A DNA stretch of 64,000 nucleotides from Polytrichum commune (lineage: Eukaryota > Streptophyta > Polytrichopsida > Polytrichales > Polytrichaceae), in the NCBI GenBank assembly GCA_950295325.1, contig OX485806.1:20894001-20958000 (forward strand). Reading direction: 5' to 3'. The translations under genes were made by a program, and so were the position numbers. Positions 48,792 to 61,300 of the stretch are shown piece after piece; the stretch's first letter is position 1; each line of letters starts with the position of its first letter. The notes under the pieces are model-generated. The model ran no database searches. It saw only the letters and a program-made list of their open reading frames with translations, and had not been told where the DNA came from.

Positions 48792-49870
48792 CAGTCTAAC
48801 CTTGTTAATACGACACCCTTGATATTACGACACATTTTTGCTAGACCCAAAAATTTAGTCCAAAACTCCCTCTGTTATACGACTACGACACTCAATGATG
48901 CGACATTTAGAATCTCCGTCTTGTCATGTTAAAGAGGTGGTTAGTGCTGAAATTCCTTTCATCTACGTTATGTACATCTAAAATACATCCATTTTCATTT
49001 GGTAACTACTTGGGAACTTCACTTATCATTGGGAACTTAATGAGAATTAGGGTTACTAGTGTAGAATGGACATGGTCAAGGTTTTGCGTGGTCTCATGTC
49101 TTGTACTCATGGTGATATGGTATCACTAGTATCTTGTGCACTCTCTTGCATGAATTGTTGGAGGATGGCACATATATTACCTACAACACAAAATGTTGAT
49201 TTTGCTTTAGTTGATGAAAGGGAGAAGAATAGAATGCAAAAAGAATCATATGAACTTGGTGCTCTGATTTCAAAGTTGCAATTGGGTGATAATGAGACGT
49301 CGATCAAGACTTACATTTAGATGGAAGGGGAAGAGATTACTAAGCTAGAAATGAGTATTGATGAGATGGTGGATATTGCTTTGGGAACCAATTATGCACA
49401 AGACTTTGATCTTAATGTTGATTTAGCTTCAGTAGATGTGGATGATGTTGCTCCACTTACAGTAAAGCTTAGTGATGCTAAACGTCATGCATCATTGTTG
49501 TTGTTTTTTTTTTTAGAGAACTCTTTATATTATGGTGTTAATGATATTATTAGTTTTCAAAAGTTAGTAGGAAATTTGGATAAGTTGATAATTACTAACT
49601 TGGGTAGGCAACACCAAAGATCTTTGGACTCCTATTTCAAGAGTTTTTGAGAACATTTATATTTGTTTGGAGTTATAAATTATTATGTCACACCACCTAT
49701 ATTGCTTGAGCTTGTTGTATATACTCTTAAGCTCACATTACCTATGTGTTTGTATTCCCTCAATAATACAACAACTTTATGCCATTTGTCATATTTATGA
49801 GAGGACGACACCTCGATAATACAACGTTTTGTGTGTTTCCCAAACGTGTCATACTAAAGAGGGAGAACAG
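48792..49870 (+). mobile_element. Deleted pogo/Tigger-type (Tc1/mariner) element
   Basis: The left end CAGTCTAACCTTGTTAATAC resembles pogo/Tigger termini. The right end, read inward from 49870, is an imperfect complement beginning CTGTTCTCCC. TA dinucleotides flank both sides (48790-48791 and 49871-49872), as expected for the TA target duplication. At 1.08 kb it is much shorter than autonomous Tigger elements, and only the end of a transposase remains inside. Confidence 0.7.
49066..49650 (+). pseudogene. C-terminal remnant of Tigger-type transposase
   Basis: From about 49150 the frame reads CWRMAHILPTT, then DFALVDEREKNRMQKE, then VKLSDAKRHASLL and SFQKLVGNLDKL, ending NLGRQHQRSLDSYFKSF at 49650. 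This matches, from memory, the C-terminal tail of plant Tigger-like transposases, downstream of the DDE core. The CENP-B DNA-binding and catalytic domains are missing. A single in-frame TAG at 49318 splits the frame. Confidence 0.65.
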
Positions 49871-49872
49871 TA

Positions 49873-50975
49873 GTCCAAGGGTTGGATATTTTGTACAGAT
49901 AGTTAATATCCATTGATGGGTGTTAATAAGCACTTTGCTAGCAACAACTCTGCTTGGTGGATGTTGCTAATTTCATCTTCCACGTTATTCACAAAAATAA
50001 TTATTCACATTATGCATTATGTGAATAATGCATAATGTCCTTTGCATCATGCTTCATGCTAGCGTATGGATTCTTCCTAGAGGGGAAAGTCTTGCCCCTA
50101 TGGCATTCTTGCTTGCTCCAAGCCCTCGTATTTCTATCACTTTTGCTTTTGTTCATGTTTCGAAGGTGCTTTAATTTCCCAAGGGTTTCTCTTTAATCAT
50201 ATCTCAATGATTGCATAACATTATTCAATCATGCGGGACCATTCCATGGTCCTAGAATATGTCGATTATACTACGTGGGGTCCCCGAACAAAGTAAGAAT
50301 ATTCATTTATTATTCAAACTTTAATGCTAATACTTAAAAATTTGGGGAGGGAGTTATACTCCAACATTATTCACAAAAATCATTGTTCATTCTGGCACTT
50401 TTAATATGAAACATTGTTCATCCGAGTTTTATTCACAAAAAAATTATATATGCATAACATCACCATCACTTTATAATAGTCTTACTATTTGTATTGGCAT
50501 TAATTTTAAGATGTCATTTTGCAACTCTATTCTATTGAGAAAGCGACCCAATTTCGATGACATTAATGCTAATACGACTTAATACTAATGTCTTGTTTGC
50601 TTGGGAATGCCCCTACAATGATTGCTATGGATATGCATGTATGTAATGTCCAACGTCAAGGGATTGCTTATAACTCCCTAGCCAGATTATGCCCATGCCA
50701 ATCACAAAAGAGGTAAATGAGGCCTCAGGTATATTCAATGGGAAGACATACCATAAGGCTTGAAACTGCTAAGCTCTTTCTTAAAATCTACTTTGTTGAT
50801 CCCAAGTCTTGAGCATTGAGTCTACTTGCACAAGTCATGCAAGCATGGAAAATTATATACAATTGTATGCTTCACATATGCTTCAAGGGAGCTCAAACAC
50901 GGTTCCTGCAAAATCCATTATTTCACAACTATGATCCGCAACCATGCCATCCAATTACAAATGCAAAGATGAGTT
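49873..50975. other. Intergenic DNA with one palindrome
   Basis: No gene is seen. A 30-bp palindrome with arms ATTATTCACA and TGTGAATAAT lies at about 50000-50029. A related phrase, ATTATTCACAAAAAT, recurs near 49986 and 50365. Confidence 0.5.
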
Positions 50976-51479
50976 AGGGCCACTTCACACACGAGCCAAG
51001 AGCCGTGACCATGAAATTGTGAGAGCCCAAAAGAAAGTGTCCAAAGGCCACCGTCCCAACACACCTCCAAAATCATGTAGTGTGGTCACGAATCTTCAAG
51101 TGTAGTGTGAAGTCATATGTGACTGGGTCCTCAATCAAATGCTATTTCAATGAATTTCTATTCATGAGGGTCCCCACACATGATATAGTAGAATAAATCA
51201 ACGGTTGTGAGTGTTCAAAGTGCCATGGTCTCCCGGTTTTGTGTTGGACCTACCTCCAAGAGGTGGTTTTTGAAAATAGTCCAAGTGATCATGAAACACA
51301 ATCCATTTGATGCCATGTAGAAATCCATGTAGACTTTACGTCCATCTTGCATTCACATACTCCGTTGGTCCCTCAAGAGTAGTGCAAAGCGAACTTGGAC
51401 TGGCTCCGCTTTTTCCACCAATGAGAGTGCTTGGAGTGTAATAGTCATGGGCTCTCAGTCTCATGTGTGAAGTGGCCCT
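50976..51479. mobile_element. MITE-like element, 504 bp, about 40-bp inverted termini
   Basis: The left end AGGGCCACTTCACACACGAG, continuing through AGAGCCGTGACCAT, pairs with the right end, whose complement reads AGGGCCACTTCACACATGAG. There is no coding capacity and no clear target duplication, so the superfamily is left open. Confidence 0.7.
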
Positions 51480-52056
51480 TGAATCACTCACATCTTGGAG
51501 GTACTGTGAAGAAAGTTCTAGGATGTAGAGAGAATCCTTCAACTCCTTTAATTTCCCACTCCTCCTGATACACTAAGACAAACATTTAATGCAAGCGTTT
51601 ACATCCACATGTTTGTCTTGCACGTTCCTGCTAGGCAACCTCAATTTTAGAAAGATAAAATCAAGAACTAAGCAATGGTCTCATGATATCTAATGCATGT
51701 ACATCCAAATTCTTAGCATTACAAGTCCACATTGTATGCATGCATAATGTAAAGTGATCACCGAGTTGGTTAATAATCTCAATGTGTGCATGCATCATGA
51801 GTGGACTTGGTGGCTAGGCCAACTTTCGATCACATGTAAATTTTTTGGAGTTAATGTTGCGTTATGGGTAGGCATCACCACTAGTCCCGCCCCACTACAA
51901 CATATTACATAATACTACAATAATGGGCTAGTGATATGCACCATTTCCACCTTCTAAATTGGTCAATTTGTTAAGTGACTTGACAATGTGATCCTTATAG
52001 TGAGACAAAATTTAATCTAAAACCTTGCAAATAATATGCTACATTGGTTATCCCAA

Positions 52057-52246
52057 TTAGTGCATGTTACTATTTGGAGTTACGCAATGCTATAACTGAT
52101 TATTTAATGAGAATGTAATATTCTACCAAGCAAAGTCATTTATGTTCTATAATGTTCGAACAACCTCGTGAACTTTCGCTATTGAATGATGAACTCCTAA
52201 GTAAGACTTTATTACATTGCGTAACTCCAATAATAACATGCACTAA
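52057..52246. mobile_element. MITE-like element, 190 bp, about 33-bp inverted termini
   Basis: Left terminus TTAGTGCATGTTACTATTTG, continuing to GTTACGCAATG, is the near-complement of 52214-52246. The interior is AT-rich and non-coding. The TTA/TAA ends recall Tourist/Harbinger MITEs, but a direct target duplication could not be confirmed. Confidence 0.65.
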
Positions 52247-52767
52247 TCAAGATTATCAATGTAGTTTTCCTTCGATGGTCAAAAGAAGAGTTGAACAATA
52301 TCTCAACAATTTACAATAAAAACCTGTACATCGTGAAAATCCCTTCAACATCCTTATGTTCCACATGAAACCAATACGACCCACTCTCCTCTCTATTTAA
52401 TCGTGGCTATGTTATCTCAATCCTCAAGTTCCTTGATCAATCCATCCGTCTACTTATTGGGTATTTCAATCTCAAGCTGGTTTGATGTACATATTGACAA
52501 CCACGTCATGTGACAATATCACGATGGTTTTGAATTGTAGCCTTATCTACTCAAAACATTGAACATATATGTTACGTCTGACTATTTGAATACTATGTGA
52601 TGTTGTGTTGCAAAACAAGTGTGAATGCAAAGTGGTTAGGAAATATACTCATGAAACACAGAAGTCGATGCATAGACTCTGTCCTATAGACAAAACCAAC
52701 AATATGTGTGAGTCAAATTTTGCCCTAGGAAATGTAAAACATTCAACACTTCAAAAAAGGGAAAAGT

Positions 52768-52804
52768 TATGTGTGTGTATACACACACACACACACACAC
52801 ACAA
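52768..52804. repeat. TG/CA dinucleotide microsatellite
   Basis: A short TG run, then TATA, then about twelve CA units. The two halves are complementary. Confidence 0.9.
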
Positions 52805-52879
52805 ACTAAGTTAATACTCACAAGCACACATATGTATGAACACACCCCATCCCTTAATTACTTGTGTTAATTACTTCAT

Positions 52880-55365
52880 GCCTAGTCATCATAGTGGTGG
52901 GTTAAATGCCGCCAATCTAAGCCTTGAAGGTCCAACCGCCGTAGGTACCTGTGAGTCCTGACATTGGGCTAGGTAGGTGCCGAGCCAACTCACCGTTCTG
53001 ACACCTCGTCCGTATCCCAATCGTACGTCCGAAGCAAGGTGCCATTAACTTTGGTAACCTGACTACCCTGACACCTCAACTTTGGGACTTCAACGCTGAC
53101 CACCTCGCCGTTCTGAAACCGCCTCCAGATCCCGTTCCGAGTCCGGTGACCTTGTCCGGGTACCTAGCTGAGATCCCAATCAGAGTCCCCAAATCGGGGT
53201 GCCACATCACTGCGGCACCTCCACTATATCCCTGCGGCTCCTCCAGTATATCCCTTTCTCGAGGTCCTAAATCGAGGCACCATGAACTCGGGACCTGGGC
53301 AAGGACGGCGCCCGACGGCGCCGTTGTCCCAAACCGAGGTGCCGAGAGAGATCCTCAATCTACGTGCCAGCAGGCATGGGACCTGGGAGTTGGGACGCCA
53401 CCCCAACGTTGCCGGTCTTCCGGGGAGGAAGCAGGGAAAGACTAGCGCGGAAGTCTGATTGAGAGCGGATTGCGGATCGCCAAGCTCAACCTTCGCGTAA
53501 CATTCCTGCTCCCATTTTCTTACTCTCTCGCACATTCACCGTCATTGTTAGGGCTACGTTCACTCTGTTTTCTGCAACTTTGGCATCCTTGTTTCGTTTT
53601 CAAACGCGTCTCCTGCATCGCAATGTTTGTGCGGGGAGTGGCTGGTACGTTAGGTGTAAGTAAGTATGTATGTACGTGTTCGTATGCGTTTTTTTGTTGC
53701 CGCTCGGATGGCTGTAAGTTACGATCGGGTTGGTGGAGAGGTCAGTTTTAAGAGTAAGAGTTTCGACGGAAATGAGAAGTTATTTCGAGTTGTTTGCAAG
53801 GGTTTGAGGAGCTAGCTGAATTTTGCTACGAGCTTTCCATCTTGCTTGCCGTGGTGTTTAGTACGCCTTTGGAACGGTAGGGCCGAGGGAATTTATTAGA
53901 GTGCGAGTACGAAGACGGAAGAATTGAGCTCGAGCTCTCGGTGTTCAAGAGAGTGAGAGTAATGTAATGTAGTTTAGTGTGTATAATTTTTGCTCGGGTG
54001 GTCCATCTTGTATGGACACAACAATGTGAAGAGCCTCGTAATATGTTGTGCATTATTGGAGCTTTCGACTTGATACTTGAATGTGTGATACACATTATAG
54101 TGATCGATTATCACTGTTTTTTGGTGATGGATCTAGATGAGTGCTCGCCCTTCTATGTATAGAGCTTAATAAGTTGGATTGGTGAATTCTTATGGTATGA
54201 ATGTGTGGTTTTGACCAGCTCTATCAGGCGAGGTCGGCGTTTATGCTAATGGAGTTGGAGAGGGGGCTCTTGCATTCGTAGAGGTTGGCCTTCAAGGCAA
54301 GGTAAGAACACACTGCACATTTTATAACTCAGAGGTGTGTATAATTAAATTTCATTAGGGGTTACAGTGTCTAACGAGACTAAAAGGAAACATCTAATTC
54401 AACAATGCGATTCTTCGTAAGTACACAAATTCAAGGGCAACCTGTATTGGTGTACATCATAGACATCATTCATAAGGTAGTAGCAGCCAGGGGCTGAGGA
54501 CAATTGTTGGAATTGGTCCGCAAGCACCCTTGCCTTATACTGAGGATGTGACTGTCGAGCTAGTTTTTTCCTCTTCCATCGAGGTTTTTGTTAAAAGGGA
54601 TGCATCGACTGATTTCGGTTAACCGCACACATGATGTTAGTGGAGTTAGGGGCTAATAGCGTGCAGCCTCTTTTCCTCCCTGGAAATTCTGAAACATACC
54701 AGTCAGCTGGTGAAGTTCAAGTACAGGTGTTAGTGATCCACAAAATGCGAGGCCCCCGTAGGTTGTATTAAACACGCAGCTCGACATAGTGGGAGGAGTT
54801 GGGCAATTTTGAAGGATGGGTGCCCTACTTTTAGGCTGGATTGCTCCTATGGAGATAACGCCCTTGACTTTGTCCTTGAGGAGTACAGAAGACTCTCTCA
54901 ATATGAACCTGAGAAGTAAATGTGACGGACTGGTGTTCCCTCAACATCTCTCGTCCCCCATTTGTAAGCCTTTTGAGTTGAGTCTTCAGCTGTAGTAACC
55001 AAATTAACCTGCCTCCTGTTTTGCATGTGGAGCTATTGTGCAGACTAGCTGGACTGAAGAAAGGTTTAGCCTTGACGCGCTGAGTGATAAATTAAGTTGA
55101 GACAAGTAGGGTGTACTCTTGGTGCACATGATTGAGAGAATATGATTATGCAAATAGAATCTCAAATTTATCAATCATATGTGGGTGCAAAATATTCTTG
55201 TGGGTATCACATCTTAAAGCAGTCAGCGAATTCTGACCAGATGACTGGGTCAGAAGTAAGAGATAGAATCGGTGAAGTAGTCATCGCTCATCGCCCTACA
55301 TAGACAGGAGTTCAGTTAAGGAAAATTTCCAACACACTGTTCATTCAGTGTGAAGTATTTGCGTA
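52880..55365 (+). promoter_or_regulatory. Upstream region of NAP1
   Basis: 52.9-53.45 kb is markedly GC-rich compared with its surroundings and may mark the NAP1 promoter or an untranslated first exon. No start codon here joins convincingly to the NAP1 frame. An in-frame TGA at 55351 just before the ATG supports 55366 as the start. Nothing else is recognised in this stretch. Confidence 0.4.
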
Positions 55366-58300
55366 ATGGAGTTGGATTTGCAAGGTAGCCAGCAATTTCT
55401 GGCCAAATTGCGTTTGAAACGCAACAATGCCGACTCACCACTCAGACCAGGTCCGCCAGAGGAGGCGTGGAGCGCAGAGGATACTGGAGCTCGAGGTGCA
55501 CTTGGAGATTCCCCTGTCTGGAGACGAGTTTCAATGGCCACTCAGCGCTCACAGCCGAATGGAAAGAATCTTCAGAAGACACGCCAGATTGAATGGGTGA
55601 TGCATTTAGAGAAGGTGGCACATGGTCTCATGACCAAGCTCCACAGACTTAACCAGCTTCTTGGCCCACCAGAAGTTGGAACTCTTCATTACCCTGATTC
55701 ATTCTGGAAGACAGGCATCTTTCCAGATATGCCAAAGCTTTGCCAGCATGTAGCACGAAAGTTTCCTGAACACCCTGCCAAAATGCAGCTAGAGAAGGTG
55801 CAGTGCTAACCTTGCATCAGGAGCTATAGGAAAAGGCTAGTGCACCTTCTGTGATGTGCTGAAAGTACAGTATGGTGAAAGTGGTGAACATCCTCTATGA
55901 ATCTTTTGAGCATGAATTTTGGACTTGAATAATGACCTCCTTCAATGAACTATTGCTATTGTGGTATGTTCTGCAGGTTGATAAGGCTGGTGTGGACTTG
56001 CTTCATGAAAATTCTGGAAGATACGTGGCAACACTGGAGCCATGGATCATGGTAAATGGATGACCCCAAAGCCTTGTGCTCTTCTAATGATGAACTTGAG
56101 TAATGACTAGCCTCCTACATGAAACCTCCACTCTTGACACACTTTCACTCCACCGTTGTCACTGGGGATCCATTTTTTAAATGGCAGAAGAAAATTGTGC
56201 AGGTACTTGAAGATCTGATGACATTTCGTGAACAATCACTCCGGGTGATTTTGGACCTGAGTAGTACAGTGGTCACTTTGCTGGTAAGCTTATGGTCTTG
56301 CACCTCTTCTTGTCCTGTGCTGAACACTTGTAGCTTTTCACGTTCTGCATTGCACTACAGATTGTCCTTAATAAATTGAGGCTAATAGTACATCATGTGT
56401 GAACTACAGTACAGCTTAAATGTGAATTGGAAGTGAGTGCTATTATTCTGGGGAATCAAATAACATCAGGAATTCAAAATCTCCATTGCATGAGAAATAA
56501 AGTAACAACAAGGAGTTGAATCAAAACCCAAGAGCCGTGCTCAAGATGATCAACCTGGAGAGGACCACTAACCTACAAAGAAAGGTGAACAAATAAACCT
56601 ACCAAAAAGGAGGAGTAATTTCTCTAGACACAAATGAAGACTTTAAGAGCACAAATTCACAAGATTTTAACTTGAGCAGATTTCCTACATGTGACTTTGT
56701 GGAGCTTGTGAGGGTGTAGTGGAGGAGTCCGTTTTGTACTGACTCATGACATGATTTTGCAGCCAAATCAAAATCCTCTTCTTTTACGTGTTTTTATGGA
56801 CCTCTTCTGTGCATTTGTACGCGTCAATCTTTTAGCTGATAAGGTAAAATCATACCCTTTTTTGCTCTCTGGGCTTAAATTTCTTTCCATGGCTGCCCTT
56901 CTAAGTGCAATGACGTCTGCATGTGTAGATTCATTAACATCTCTATAGTGCTGAACAGGTGCCTAGAAAAATGCTTCTTCAGATGTACAATCTGACTCAT
57001 ACAATTATGAAAAGTGGACGAGACTATGGAGCTTATCATCGGCAAGTTTCTCTAGACTCTTAAGTTTCCTGGTGTTTTGGGTTGTCTTAGCAGTTTTAGT
57101 TCTGGGAATGATGCTGAAGGCAAGATGTGTCACTTGAGTCGAAGTCCTAGGTTGTGTGTGTCAGGTGGTTGTAAAAAGTCATACTTTTGTCTTTAGTATA
57201 TAGCAAAAGGTCTACTCTATATCAAAACATTCACTGGTGCAGACTCGACAGTTGCCATAAGTGATATTTAATTCGTTTATTTATGCACCTTATTTTAGAA
57301 CATTATTCTGTGTAAGCAAAGATTTTTGAAAGCTTACAGGTTTTTACAGATCTAGTCATAATTCGGAAATCTATTACCTCATAGGACACAAGAACTCTCT
57401 TATTCTGTTCTATTGATGTGCTGGTCTGCCCTGGGGTAGTCAAGGCTTGGAATAGCTTGAGTTTTCCAGCTGGAGTGTATAGAAGCCAGTGGATCTGATA
57501 ATTCAGGATATAATCATGCAGAATGGTGCAGTTTGTGGAAGCGTATGATCCCCCTTTGAAGGGATTGCATGATGACCTCAACTTTGTGAGTCCTCGGATA
57601 GGTGAGGTATGTAGTCAATTCTACTCAAGCCAATGCATTTATGGCTTTGTTAAATGACTCTCATGTGCCTATATTTGTTGGAATGTCATCTTATCTTTTC
57701 ATATGGTGAAGTGATTGTGGAAGTGACTTAAATACAGCTCAGAGAAATGTAGATGACATGTTTAGTTTTGAGTTGTGAAGAGGTGCCACAGGGATATGAC
57801 TTATGTCTTACTCTGCTGGAGATTGCTCTTCTTGAGGTTTTAGAGTTATTGTACTTGGTTGTACAGTAATTAATAAGTGATGTTTGTGTGGTACCAGATA
57901 TTGGATGCTGTAGGACCTACAGTGCTTCTTGGCTCAGATTTCCAAAGGTTGCGCAGTGAAGGTTATCTTAGTCCATATCATCCTCGGTACCCTGAAAAGC
58001 TCACCAATTCAGCCCATCCTGCAGTAAGTTTTTATTTTCTGGGTCTTTACCAAGTACAGCAGCCTTTACTCATATTTTAGGTGTATGACAAGATTATCCC
58101 ATGTTACAAAGAGGTTTTAGGCCTGTCAACTTGTTCGTGAAAAGTACTCCCTGTTACAGGAGTTGCATATGATGCTTAATCCTATCATCACTGGGCTGGT
58201 TGTCGACAACACTGAGATGGAGAAATTTTGGAGGACTTAAAGTTGTGCTTTCCTGGTCTGTCTTTTAAAATGTTCATTATTCTTTGTGATGGCATATTGT

Positions 58301-61300
58301 TATGTGCATTACTTAGTCAAACATTAGTTTGTTCGGGCATATGAGTGCTTACTTATGATTTTTTGATCTGTTAGAGAGCACAAGAGCTTGTGCATATTGA
58401 AGCATACCGTGAATGGGCACTCATTGGGTATCTAGTATGCCCAACAGAACTTCTTCGTCCTGGAGCAGTTGACATAGCCATGGTGAGTAATTCAGAAGTA
58501 GTAGCTCTTTGTAATGCCTGCACTCAAGTGACATCATCGGATTTACTGTTGGCATGTATTTGTATTGGTGGTGCTTGAAGTAGACTGATTGAGTTGTAAT
58601 CTTTTTTGAAACTAGGTGCTGCTAAAAGAATCTTTGCTACTACCCCTTTTTCGAGATGAGGTACTGCTCAGACTGACTCAGTGTGTTTTCCTATGCTTGT
58701 ATATTAGGCATTTCTCCTTTGAAATCTTGGGGTCAGTTGATTGTGCCCTCAGACTATTGTATCAAAGGTTGATAATAGACTAAGGAATTGCCAGCTCTGT
58801 TTTGGATGAGTACAGTACGTTCTGCTACACGAGGAGTATCAACAGTATGTACTGCCCAGGATAGCAGAGTCCAAAAAATTGGCTAAAGCAGGACGTGCCA
58901 AAGGCCGTGATGCTGATGTGGAATATAATCTGGCCAAGCAGGTCGAAAAGCAAATATGGTAAGTGCTGAGAATGGTGGGTGGCAGTAAGGCTTCAGTAAA
59001 TCACTTTTGCAGTACTCTATGGAATCCTTGTGGTTCAGCATTCCCAAGTTAGTGTCATTCTTGTATCTAGTACATAACACTTCAATTATATAGTATATGA
59101 CACCTTCAGTGGATCCACAATATTGCTACCTGATTTTTGCCTGTCATGTTGCGTATTTGGTGTAACATGTAAGTTTTTGGTGGCAGTGATGCACAAGACA
59201 CTGCTATCAGCAATGCAGATGCTGCACATCGGGAACACCGACTACTTTTGAAGCAGGAAATTGGACGCATGCTTCTGTTTTTCTCTGATCAACCCACTCT
59301 CCTTGCACCCAATTTGCAGGTGCAAGCTCTTCCCAAGTGATCAAATTGGCAATATTTGCCAGTTTCTAGTCTTTATGTATACCTTCCTTCTCTATATTAC
59401 CTGAACAGTTATGTCGATATCTTAAGTGCACATTTATGGTTACTTGTGCTTGGGAAGGTTTGGAATTTGGTTCATTAACTTCAATGTAGCTGTGAAGTGC
59501 TTGTTGTGAGAAATTTGTAACATGAGGACTGGTGAAGTATCCTGGGTGAATAGCTGAAGTGTGTATAGTCTGATTTGAATGATTTGGGTTCTTCATTGCT
59601 ATAAAATGTGGCCTCTGGCATACTAATTCATCCTATTGTTTGATTTTTCAGATGGTTTTTGCTGCATTGGCAATGGTCCGTTCTGAAATTCTCTGGTATT
59701 TCAGCCATGTCAATGTTATGGTTGGCAAATCTAAGGGTGCACGAGTCATTCCAATAGAGATGGTGCGCAGCTCTTCACACCTTCTGGAGTTGTTTTCTTT
59801 TTGAGTTCTATAGTAGGGGCTTCTGGCTGGCTAGCTACTTGATTGTGTAGCATACTTGTCCTGCAATTTTTGATGCTCACCACATTTGGTCTTGTGAATA
59901 ACAAAGAACCATTTAAAAGTATGTTCCCTTGGTGAGTGCAGGACATTGCAGATCCAACCATTGGTTTCCTCCTGGATGGATTGGATCGCCTCATTTCCCT
60001 TATTCGGAAATACACACCAGGTAGGGAAACTTTTAGTTGCCTCATGCTTATGTCAATCATTGTCCATGGTTTCTTTCCCTGGTTTTTGCACCTTTTGTAT
60101 CCATCTTGCAGAAAGTGTACCTTTTTAATTGCAAAGGACAAGGTTTTCTGATCTGTGGTTCTTTTTGAGGTATATGCAGCTTGCCGAGCATTTGCCATGG
60201 GTTACTTGTCAGCAGCAGTGCAGAGAATGCAAGTCCTTTTAGTTGGACCGGGAATGGTAGCTCTTGATATCGATCCAGAATTGCGTGAGCTATTCAACTC
60301 TGCTTTGGAGACTCTAGATCAGCTTCCTAAGCTTCAAAATGATAAAGTAGTCCCCAGCTCTCTTGATCTATCTGTAAGTTTCTGCCTCCTATCCATTTTG
60401 CTCAAACACCCGACTCAACTTAAATAGCCACTCATAATTATTTTCTTAGAAGTTATTCCAAGAGCCAATAATAGAGCTTGTCGACTCACTTAGTTAAATA
60501 TTATCTACTTAGATCTTCTAGATTGAAACCTTAGGCAATGTGCTGGACTACAGTTCCAGGGAAATTGATGCAGGTTTATACTTAGCTTACTCACAGTTAT
60601 CCTTGATCTTGTTGGAATTCACGTCTGTGACTAATCTGAACCTGTTTGCTTATTGCAACTTCCAGAGTTGCTCCAGTGCAGTTGTTTTGTGCTCTTTGTT
60701 CAATATGGCGCGCTTTCAATATTTCAAGTAAATATTAAAAAATATGTAGAATATACCGGTCTTACTCACACCTTTAGAATATGGGGGGTTTTGATACACA
60801 ACTATCTAAGGCAATCGCTTTGTCATTATCCCAGGCATTTCGAAGGGACTGGCTGAGATTGATTATGCTGGTATCCTCGTCAAGGTCTCCAATAAATATT
60901 CGACATTTGGACAAAGCCACTGTGTCCACTGGCAATGATAGCATTGTATCTGAAGGAAACTATGCTTACATGTGGTCAAGGTACATCAAATGTTCCACCA
61001 AATCCGACCGGTTTGTAGTTTTCAACAATCATGAAGGGATTATAAAGCTTTTGTAGTTTTCAGATGTTTGTATCTTCCTTAACACTTGCAGTTCTACACA
61101 TGTTTATGTATGATAATCAGAACTGATGCTCATTCTTGGATTTGCCAGGAGTGTGGATGAAATGGAGAAGCAGATTGTGCAGCATACATCCCTCAAAGTG
61201 CTGTACTTCTATCGCCCTCATGTCACAGCGGTGAGCAGAGTCTATCAACTAGTCGCTTGTCCCATAATTTTGCCTATGCAAGCTAAATACCAATGTTTAT

